Notes under the pieces: generated by a model
Databases searched by the model: none
What the model was told of the DNA's origin: nothing
The model's input: the letters and a program-made list of their open reading frames with translations, nothing else
Translations under genes and position numbers: made by a program
DNA from: Synergistaceae bacterium
GTDB lineage: Bacteria > Synergistota > Synergistia > Synergistales > Synergistaceae
DNA: 5,583 bases
NCBI GenBank assembly: GCA_031264605.1
Contig: JAISDQ010000105.1
Span: 1 to 5,583 of the forward strand
Direction: 5' to 3'
Part shown: positions 1 through 4,818 of the stretch, in pieces
Layout of the letters: each line of letters opens with the position of its first letter
Numbering within the stretch: position 1 is the first letter of the stretch

Positions 1-42
1 CGACAGCGACTGACTGGCGCGCAAATAAAATAAGCTGGACTG

Positions 43-48
43 AAGGTG
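43..48 (+). promoter_or_regulatory. Ribosome binding site of ychF
   Basis: AAGGTG lies 7 nt upstream of the ATG at 56, which is a normal spacing and supports that start. In the 42 nt before it there is an AT-rich patch at 23-33. It contains TAAAAT (26-31), which resembles a -10 box but has no matching -35 box in the window. Two frames entering from the left end at stops at 11-13 and 31-33, so the tail of an upstream gene could end here. This cannot be decided from the window. Confidence 0.6.
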
Positions 49-55
49 TCTCGGC

Positions 56-1150
56 ATGTTGCACTGCGGTATAGTTGGGCTTCCCCTCAGCGGGAAGAGT
101 ACTATTTTCAACGTGATAACCGGGGCCGGGGCCGAAGTGAAACCGTACGCCGGAGGCAGGATCGACCCGAACAGGGCGGTGGTCGACGTGCCGGATTCGC
201 GTTTTGACAGGCTGGCGCAAGTTCACCGTCCCAAAAAAACTACTCCCGCGCAGGTGGAATTTGTCGACCTGGCGGGGCTCTCGCGCGGCGCGGGAAAAGG
301 CGAGGGGCTCGGCAACGCGTTTCTCTCGTTCGTGGCCGACGCAGACGCGCTGATTCACGTGATCCGATGTTTCAACAACCCGGACGCGCCTCATCCCGAA
401 GGAAGCGTCGATCCGGTCCGCGATTGGGATATAATAAACATGGAGTTGACATACAGGGATTTGGCCGTGATCGAGAACAGGCTCTCAAAGCTGGCCGGCA
501 AAAAAAATCTCCCTCCTGAAGAGAAAGCCGAACAAGCCCTTCTCGAACGCTGTAAAAGCTGGCTGTTTGAGGAAAAATTTCTGAAAGACCTCGAACTTAC
601 GGATTCCGAGCGCCGCTCTCTGCGGGGCTTTACGTTTCTCACCGAAAAACCTCAGATCATCGTGCTGAATATGGACGAATCGACCGTCGAACTGGCCTCG
701 GCGCCAAACGGAGCAGCCCTTGAAGCACGCGTCGGCTTGGGGCGTGACACCGCGATCACGCTTTACGGACGCCTCGAGATGGATCTGCTGGATGTCTCCG
801 ATGACGAGGCTGCGGAGTTCACGCAGGGTTTGCCGATAGACCGGCCCGGAAGGGAGCGGCTTATTTCATCGGCGTACGCGGCCCTGGGGCTGATCAGTTT
901 CTTCACGTGCGGCCCGGACGAAGTGCGCGCGTGGACGCTTCATGACGGCGAGAACGCGGTCGACGCGGCCGGGGCGATTCACAGCGATCTGGCGAGAGGG
1001 TTCATACGCGCCCAAGTGGTCAGCTACAGCGACTACGAAAAATTCGGAGACTCTTACGCCAACTGCCGCGACGAGGGCGTTTTGAAGCTCGAGGGGCGCG
1101 ATTACAGGGTGAAAGACGGCGATATAATAGAAATAAGGTTCAACGTATAG
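56..1150 (+). CDS. ychF: YchF/OLA1-family ribosome-binding ATPase (Obg-related, TRAFAC class)
   Basis: A cytosolic P-loop NTPase of the YchF/OLA1 family. Family members bind the ribosome, hydrolyse ATP rather than GTP, and are linked to translation and stress control. The 364-residue length matches the usual ~363. The P-loop is at residues 8-16 (GLPLSGKST). The G3 motif DLAG is at 71-74, followed by the family-typical GxGKGEGLGN stretch, with Leu75 where classic GTPases have the catalytic Gln. The G4 position reads NMDE (205-208), the family's NxxE signature for adenine rather than the NKxD of GTPases. Residues ~120-200 form the helical insert. Residues ~281-364 form the TGS domain (FFTCGPDEVRAW to the terminal RFNV), which is intact. 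The canonical P-loop is GLPNVGKST, so two residues differ here. The ROK kinase gene follows directly and is probably in the same operon. Identification is secure; the biological role in this organism is inferred. Confidence 0.96.
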   Translation: MLHCGIVGLPLSGKSTIFNVITGAGAEVKPYAGGRIDPNRAVVDVPDSRFDRLAQVHRPKKTTPAQVEFVDLAGLSRGAGKGEGLGNAFLSFVADADALIHVIRCFNNPDAPHPEGSVDPVRDWDIINMELTYRDLAVIENRLSKLAGKKNLPPEEKAEQALLERCKSWLFEEKFLKDLELTDSERRSLRGFTFLTEKPQIIVLNMDESTVELASAPNGAALEARVGLGRDTAITLYGRLEMDLLDVSDDEAAEFTQGLPIDRPGRERLISSAYAALGLISFFTCGPDEVRAWTLHDGENAVDAAGAIHSDLARGFIRAQVVSYSDYEKFGDSYANCRDEGVLKLEGRDYRVKDGDIIEIRFNV

Positions 1151-1156
1151 AGGTGA
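1150..1156 (+). promoter_or_regulatory. Ribosome binding site deciding the ROK kinase start
   Basis: GAGGTGA is a near-ideal Shine-Dalgarno sequence 5 nt before the ATG at 1162. Its first base is the last base of the ychF stop codon. A GTG at 1153 is in frame but lies inside this site, so it cannot be served by it. The ATG at 1162 is therefore preferred, and translation is probably coupled to ychF. Confidence 0.75.
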
Positions 1157-1161
1157 GCGCG

Positions 1162-2082
1162 ATGAAAATCGGAGTGGACCTGGGCGGGCATACGCTGACC
1201 GCGGCGTCGGTTTCGTGCGGCGGCCCGAAACCGAGGATCGAAAAGATCGACAAAACGGACACCCCGCGATCCAGAAGCGTCAGGGAAATCATGGAAGCGA
1301 TAGCCTTCGCGGCTGAGCGCCTGTCGGGGGGAGAGAAAATAACCTCGGTGGGGGTGGCGGTGCCGGGCATGCTGAACGCCGACAGGCGGCGCGCGCTCCG
1401 TCTGCCGAATTTTCCCGCCGAATGGGACGACCTCGACGTCGTCGACGCCGTCGAAACGGCGCTGGAATCGCACGGAATGAACGTGCCGGTCCTCATCGAA
1501 AACGACGCGAACTGCTACGCTCTGGGCGAAGGCAGCGCGGGCGAGGCCGTAGGTGTCTCCGACTTTGTGACGTTCACGATGGGCACGGGAATCGGGTGCG
1601 GCATCGTTACCGGGGGAAGACTTCTGACAGGCGCTCACGGAATGGCGGGCGAGGGTGGGCACGTGGTGGTGCGGGGCGAAGCGCCCTGCGGGTGCGGAGG
1701 CAAGGGGCACTCGGAGACGCTCGCCGCGGCCGACGGAACCTCCGCGCGCGCGCTGGCCAAGGGATTGCCGGAAGATTTCGAAAAACTTTGGAAAATGAGG
1801 GGCCAGGCCGAGGCGGATGAGGTTCTGGACGTCACGATCGACGTCATGGCGAGGACTATCGCGACGGCGTGCCACCTGCTCGACCCCGAGATAGTGATAA
1901 TAGGCGGCGGAATGAGCAGGGGAGAGGGGATAGGCGACGCCCTGAAATCCAGGTCGGTGGGATATTTGTCCCGGCCTTTCAAGAAGCTGCTGGATATCAG
2001 GATTTCCCGCCTCGGCAGCGAAGCGGCGCTTTATGGCGCCGTGAGCATCGAATCGCGCGGTAAAGCCGCCGGTTCAAAATGA
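1162..2082 (+). CDS. ROK-family sugar kinase (glucokinase/N-acetylhexosamine kinase-like)
   Basis: A 306-residue ROK protein of normal length for a cytosolic sugar kinase. There is no N-terminal helix-turn-helix, so it is not a NagC/Mlc-type repressor. The first phosphate-binding motif is at residues 5-11 (VDLGGHT; the usual form is DxGGTK/N). The catalytic Asp is D115 in ENDAN. The second phosphate-binding motif is MGTGIGCG (140-147). The sugar/zinc motif is E164-x-x-H167, followed by C176-x-C178 and then His183, where ROK proteins usually have a third Cys; E185 follows in the conserved position. The adenosine-side motif IIGGGMSRG is at 246-254. It probably phosphorylates a hexose such as glucose, mannose or an amino sugar with ATP, but the exact sugar cannot be read from sequence. 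The start chosen is the ATG 11 nt after the ychF stop, because the GTG at 1153 lies inside the ribosome binding site. Kinase family is secure, substrate unknown. Confidence 0.9.
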   Translation: MKIGVDLGGHTLTAASVSCGGPKPRIEKIDKTDTPRSRSVREIMEAIAFAAERLSGGEKITSVGVAVPGMLNADRRRALRLPNFPAEWDDLDVVDAVETALESHGMNVPVLIENDANCYALGEGSAGEAVGVSDFVTFTMGTGIGCGIVTGGRLLTGAHGMAGEGGHVVVRGEAPCGCGGKGHSETLAAADGTSARALAKGLPEDFEKLWKMRGQAEADEVLDVTIDVMARTIATACHLLDPEIVIIGGGMSRGEGIGDALKSRSVGYLSRPFKKLLDIRISRLGSEAALYGAVSIESRGKAAGSK

Positions 2083-2107
2083 TATTGAAGCGTAAAAGTC
2101 CCGTTTA

Positions 2108-2139
2108 GCGTTTTTCAGGCGTTCATCGCCGGTAAACGC
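2108..2139 (+). other. Stem-loop downstream of the ROK kinase
   Basis: GCGTTT (2108-2113) pairs perfectly with AAACGC (2134-2139). Inside it, GGCG (2118-2121) pairs with CGCC (2127-2130) around the loop TTCAT, giving a two-part hairpin with a small internal loop. It begins 26 nt after the kinase stop, where a 3'-end structure is expected. No T-run follows the right arm (GCCGATGTTTCC), so it is not a standard intrinsic terminator. It may protect the 3' end or work with a factor. Confidence 0.4.
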
Positions 2140-2155
2140 GCCGATGTTTCCGCTC

Positions 2156-2187
2156 TTGACGGCATTATTGCGTATAATACGTATAAT
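2156..2187 (+). promoter_or_regulatory. Candidate promoter for the liv operon
   Basis: TTGACG (2156-2161) is a good -35 match. Two perfect TATAAT boxes follow, at 2173-2178 and 2182-2187, inside a 9-bp tandem repeat CGTATAATR (2171-2179 and 2180-2188). The spacers from TTGACG are 11 and 20 nt, neither optimal, so the real -35 may be weak or an activator may assist. The surrounding stretch to ~2265 is much richer in A+T than the neighbouring genes, as expected of a promoter region. Start of transcription would be near 2194 if the second box is used. Confidence 0.45.
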
Positions 2188-2218
2188 GTACCAATTTCGC
2201 GAATCATTCACAATAATG
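2163..2218. repeat. Inverted repeat flanking the promoter boxes (possible operator)
   Basis: CATTATTG (2163-2170) and CAATAATG (2211-2218) are perfect 8-bp inverted copies, 40 nt apart, flanking the two TATAAT boxes. Between them lie two smaller dyads: CGTATAATACG (2171-2181) and TTCGCGAA (2196-2203). The placement would suit a repressor or activator site, but AT-rich DNA produces such matches by chance. Confidence 0.25.
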
Positions 2219-2237
2219 GCAATCTATGCTGTACAAT
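2207..2237 (+). promoter_or_regulatory. Second, weaker promoter-like pair
   Basis: TTCACA (2207-2212) and TACAAT (2232-2237) are each one base from consensus, but their spacer is 19 nt. The pair would start a transcript near 2244, only ~20 nt before the strong Shine-Dalgarno site. It is an alternative to the pair at 2156-2187. Confidence 0.25.
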
Positions 2238-2264
2238 ATTCCACATTATTTTCAGAAGAAAATC

Positions 2265-2271
2265 GAGGTGA
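2265..2271 (+). promoter_or_regulatory. Strong Shine-Dalgarno site ahead of TTG 2278
   Basis: GAGGTGA has the same sequence as the site used by the ROK kinase and lies 6 nt before the TTG at 2278. It is the best ribosome binding site in the intergenic region. It does not serve the livM frame directly: that frame has a TGA at 2291-2293, and its first usual start codon is GTG at 2312. Confidence 0.5.
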
Positions 2272-2277
2272 GGGCAT

Positions 2278-2373
2278 TTGTTTTTTTCCCTGAACAGGAA
2301 TAACGACGCGCGTGACGGGATATTTCGAAAGTTCCTCGTTTTTGAAAGCGCGGGCGGCGAACATGCAAGCTGA
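2278..2373 (+). CDS. Possible 31-codon leader peptide, or displaced N-terminus of LivM
   Basis: TTG 2278 opens a 31-codon frame ending at TGA 2371-2373, preceded at 6 nt by a strong Shine-Dalgarno site. The peptide starts MFFSLNRNND, is rich in Phe, Arg and Asn, and matches no family I recognise. Its end overlaps ATG 2363, which is in the livM frame, by 11 nt, an arrangement suited to translational coupling. It has only two Leu, one Val and one Ile codon, so it does not look like a classic Leu/Ile/Val attenuator peptide. It could equally be the genuine start of LivM, separated from the rest by a one-base frameshift or sequencing error between 2294 and 2371. Existence as a gene is inferred only from the ribosome binding site. 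Confidence 0.3.
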   Translation: MFFSLNRNNDARDGIFRKFLVFESAGGEHAS

Positions 2374-3286
2374 CGCCGGAGGACTGGCGGCGCTTTTCGC
2401 GTCCGTCTTCAACACGTATACCGGCGGCATCGCCACGCTGTTTGCCGTGAACTGCATAGCTGCGATGGGCGTGTCGCTTTTCACCGGGTTCACCGGGATA
2501 TTCACCCTCGGACACGCCGGTTATATGGCGATTGGCGCCTATACCGCGGCGATAATGACAATTCGCGGCGGATTTCACTGGTTCGCTGGAGTGATATGCG
2601 GCGGCCTGCTCGCGATGATTCTGGCGTGCCTGATCGGCCTGCCCACGCTGAAACTCGTGGGAGACTACTACACCATCGCCTCGCTCGGGCTGGGGGAAGC
2701 GATAAGGCTTGTCATCGAGAACTGGCACAGCGTTACGAGGGGCGCTCGGGGATATCCCGGCATACCGCACTATACCACTCTCCCGGTCGCGCTGTCCTTT
2801 ATGGTCGTGCTTGGAGTGATGATGTTCTTCCTCATAAAAAGCAATTACGGCCGGGCGTTCAAGGCGTGCAGGGATGATTACGTCGCCGCCTCGCTGCTGG
2901 GCTTTCATACGTCCAGATACAGGGTGCTGAGTTTATCCGTCTCAGGTTTCTACTGCGGCGTCAGCGGCGCCCTGATGGGAGGCTTCATGTCGTTCATCCA
3001 GCCTTCGATGTTCGATATGGCGAAATCGACGGAACTGGTCTCGATAGTCGTTTTCGGAGGGCTCGGTTCGATGAGCGGGTGCCTTTTGGGCACCGGAGTG
3101 CTGACGCTGGTGACCGAAGTTTTCCGCTCCATATCTCAGTACAGGATGCTCATATACGGCCTGGTTCTCGTTCTGGTGATGGTGTTGAGGCCGGAGGGAA
3201 TTATGGGCCATAACGAGATATCGTTCGGCTTTTTTTCCCGTCTGCTCGGGATACGTAAAAAACCCGGTCCGCAAGGCGAGGCGTGA
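2312..3286 (+). CDS. livM: Branched-chain amino acid ABC transporter, permease subunit LivM
   Basis: Inner-membrane permease of the LIV/HAAT family, which imports leucine, isoleucine, valine or related amino acids. It is LivM rather than LivH: TLGHAGYMAIGAYTAA (residues 65-80) is the LivM form of the first conserved block. YYTIASLGLGEAIRLV (119-134) and the loop RGARGYPGIP (143-152) are also LivM-type. The cytoplasmic coupling loop that contacts the ATPase is YGRAFKACRDDYVAASLLGFHTSR around 179-202. Further conserved blocks are VVFGGLGSMSGCLLG (246-260) and YRMLIYGLVLVLVMVLRPEG (277-296). About eight hydrophobic segments span 38-293. The start is uncertain. GTG 2312 has only AGGA 12 nt upstream; ATG 2363 (residue 18) overlaps the small upstream frame and could be coupled to it. 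The first ~25 residues are not hydrophobic and look poorly conserved. livG and livF follow directly, but livH and a binding protein are not in the window. Confidence 0.93.
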   Translation: MTGYFESSSFLKARAANMQADAGGLAALFASVFNTYTGGIATLFAVNCIAAMGVSLFTGFTGIFTLGHAGYMAIGAYTAAIMTIRGGFHWFAGVICGGLLAMILACLIGLPTLKLVGDYYTIASLGLGEAIRLVIENWHSVTRGARGYPGIPHYTTLPVALSFMVVLGVMMFFLIKSNYGRAFKACRDDYVAASLLGFHTSRYRVLSLSVSGFYCGVSGALMGGFMSFIQPSMFDMAKSTELVSIVVFGGLGSMSGCLLGTGVLTLVTEVFRSISQYRMLIYGLVLVLVMVLRPEGIMGHNEISFGFFSRLLGIRKKPGPQGEA

Positions 3287-3290
3287 GGGA
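3285..3290 (+). promoter_or_regulatory. Ribosome binding site of livG
   Basis: GAGGGA lies 7 nt before ATG 3298 and overlaps the livM stop codon (3284-3286). It supports ATG 3298 over the in-frame GTG 3283. The GTG would overlap the livM stop by 4 nt and has its own weaker AAGG (3273-3276) 6 nt upstream. Confidence 0.6.
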
Positions 3291-3297
3291 ACGTTCC

Positions 3298-4065
3298 ATG
3301 GACGTCGTTCTCGATATGAAAAACGTCGGAAAATCCTTCGGAGGCATCCAGGCCGTATCGGATATCTCCTTCACGATACGCGAGCGCGAGCTGGCCGGAT
3401 TGATAGGGCCCAACGGGGCGGGCAAAACCACGGTGTTCAATCTTGTGACCGGGGTATATGACGTCTCCGGCGGCGAAATGATATACCTGGGCCGTAATAT
3501 AAACTCCCTCAGGACGTACGAGGTGGTGGCGAAAGGTATTGCCCGGACTTTCCAAAATCTCAGGCTGTTCGCGTCCTCGACCGTTCTCGAAAACGTGATG
3601 ACCGCCACCCAGCAGCACCATAAATACAGCTTTTTAGAGGCCGTGAGCCATTTCGGCAGGTGGCGCGGGGAGGAACGCGCGATACGCGCGGAGAGCATGG
3701 AGCTTCTGGAGCGGGTCGGACTTGCGGAGCGAGCCGGGCAGGCGGCCGGTACGCTTCCCTACGGACTGCAGCGCAGGCTGGAGATAGCGCGCGCCCTGGC
3801 GCTGCGCCCGAAGCTCTTGCTTTTGGACGAACCGGCGGCCGGAATGAACCCTGAGGAAGTGTACGCCCTCAACGAGCTTATCGCTCATATACACGGCGAC
3901 TTCAAACTGACAATACTTTTGATAGAGCATCACATGGATATGGTTATGGAGATATGTCCCCACATAATATGCATGAACTTCGGAGCGAAGATAGCCGAGG
4001 GTACGCCGGACGAGATCAGGACTCATCCGGAAGTGCTGAAAGCCTATCTGGGAGAGGAGGAGTGA
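3298..4065 (+). CDS. livG: Branched-chain amino acid ABC transporter, ATP-binding protein LivG
   Basis: Cytosolic ATPase, one of the two different nucleotide-binding subunits that power the LIV importer. The 255-residue protein has Walker A GPNGAGKTT (37-45) and the Q-loop Gln86 in RTFQNLRLF. The signature is the LivG form LPYGLQRRLEIARAL (143-157) in place of LSGGQ. Walker B is LLLLDEP (163-169) with catalytic Glu168, followed by AAGMNPEE. The switch His201 is in LIEHHMDMV. The C-terminus (KIAEGTPDEI...VLKAYLGEEE) is the LivG-type tail. All catalytic motifs are intact. The start ATG 3298 gives an N-terminus that aligns with the family; a GTG at 3283 would add five residues. Transcription is surely shared with livM and livF because the genes are 3-11 nt apart. 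Confidence 0.95.
   Translation: MDVVLDMKNVGKSFGGIQAVSDISFTIRERELAGLIGPNGAGKTTVFNLVTGVYDVSGGEMIYLGRNINSLRTYEVVAKGIARTFQNLRLFASSTVLENVMTATQQHHKYSFLEAVSHFGRWRGEERAIRAESMELLERVGLAERAGQAAGTLPYGLQRRLEIARALALRPKLLLLDEPAAGMNPEEVYALNELIAHIHGDFKLTILLIEHHMDMVMEICPHIICMNFGAKIAEGTPDEIRTHPEVLKAYLGEEE
4055..4060 (+). promoter_or_regulatory. Ribosome binding site of livF
   Basis: AGGAGG sits within the last codons of livG, 8 nt before ATG 4069. The livG stop (4063-4065) lies between this site and the livF start, so the two genes are probably translationally coupled. Confidence 0.7.
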
Positions 4066-4068
4066 GGT

Positions 4069-4812
4069 ATGGACGGTGAAACGCGCGCGCCGCTTCTCTC
4101 GGTCAAAAATCTCTCGGTGAGTTACGGGGCGATACAGGCGCTCAAGGGCGCGTCCCTCGAAGTTTACTCCGGCGAAATAGTCTCGGTGATAGGGGCCAAC
4201 GGAGCCGGCAAATCGACTTTGATGAACGCGATAATGGGAGATGTAAAACGCGCGGGCGGCGAAATTACCATCGACGGTCGCCGGCTGCCCTCCAGAAGCT
4301 ACCAGGTAGTGAATGCCGGAATCAGCCTGTCACCCGAAGGCAGAAAGCTGTTCGCGCCTCTCACCGTCAGGGAAAATCTGGAGATGGGCGCGTTCCCGCT
4401 GAAGTCAAAAACCGAGATCGAGGGACAGATCGAACGCGTATTCACCCTGTTTCCCCGGCTCAAGGAGAGGGAGCGGCAGTACGCGGGCACTCTTTCCGGC
4501 GGCGAACAGCAGATGCTTGCCATAGGACGCGCGCTCATGGCGCGCCCGCGCGTGCTGCTGCTCGACGAACCGTCGCTCGGGCTCGCGCCCATAATAATTA
4601 CCGAAATATTCAAGGAACTGACCGAGATAAACCGCAATCTGGGAATGACTATGCTGATAGTGGAGCAAAACGCCCGAAAAGCCCTGCTCTTGTCGAACAG
4701 GGCGTATGTCCTTCAGACAGGCTCGATAACCGCGCAGGGAAACTCACAGGACCTCCTGCACGACCCGCAGATAGAGGCGGCGTATCTGGGCGGAGGCAAG
4801 AAAGCGAAGTAA
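4069..4812 (+). CDS. livF: Branched-chain amino acid ABC transporter, ATP-binding protein LivF
   Basis: Second cytosolic ATPase of the LIV importer, pairing with LivG. The 247 residues contain Walker A GANGAGKST (42-50). SPEGRKLFAPLTVRENL (88-104) carries the LivF-type PEGR in the Q-loop region. The signature is LSGGEQQMLAIGRAL (142-156), and Walker B VLLLDEP (162-168) has catalytic Glu167, followed by SLGLAP. The usual switch His is replaced by Gln200 in VEQNARKAL, which is normal for LivF. The C-terminus AAYLGGGKKAK is the family's end. An N-terminal extension of about eight residues precedes the first strand. It is the last gene of the operon, and the gene to its right runs in the opposite direction. 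Confidence 0.95.
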   Translation: MDGETRAPLLSVKNLSVSYGAIQALKGASLEVYSGEIVSVIGANGAGKSTLMNAIMGDVKRAGGEITIDGRRLPSRSYQVVNAGISLSPEGRKLFAPLTVRENLEMGAFPLKSKTEIEGQIERVFTLFPRLKERERQYAGTLSGGEQQMLAIGRALMARPRVLLLDEPSLGLAPIIITEIFKELTEINRNLGMTMLIVEQNARKALLLSNRAYVLQTGSITAQGNSQDLLHDPQIEAAYLGGGKKAK

Positions 4813-4818
4813 AACCGT

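Noticed and set aside
1153..1161. GTG 1153 as start of the ROK kinase
   Set aside because: The GTG is part of the Shine-Dalgarno sequence GAGGTGA (1150-1156), which fits ATG 1162. ROK kinases normally begin a few residues before the first phosphate motif, as ATG 1162 gives.
1102..1875. Long open frame on the minus strand (257 codons) opposite ychF and the ROK kinase
   Set aside because: Its translation is low-complexity, rich in Arg, His and Pro, with no recognisable domain, and it lies opposite a clear ROK kinase. It is a by-product of GC-rich codon use, as are the other antisense frames over livM, livG, livF and the adaptor.
2281..2287. Run of seven T as a slippage site joining TTG 2278 to the livM frame
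   Set aside because: The in-frame TGA of the livM frame (2291-2293) lies downstream of the T-run, so a shift at the run would hit that stop. Any frame change would have to occur after 2293.
2278..2373. Classic Leu/Ile/Val attenuator leader
   Set aside because: The 31-codon frame has no run of branched-chain codons, and no terminator/antiterminator pair is visible after it.
4666..4668. Switch His of LivF replaced by Gln (VEQNA)
   Set aside because: This substitution is normal in LivF proteins and does not indicate a dead ATPase. The PEGR in the Q-loop region and the LPYGLQ signature of LivG are likewise family-typical.
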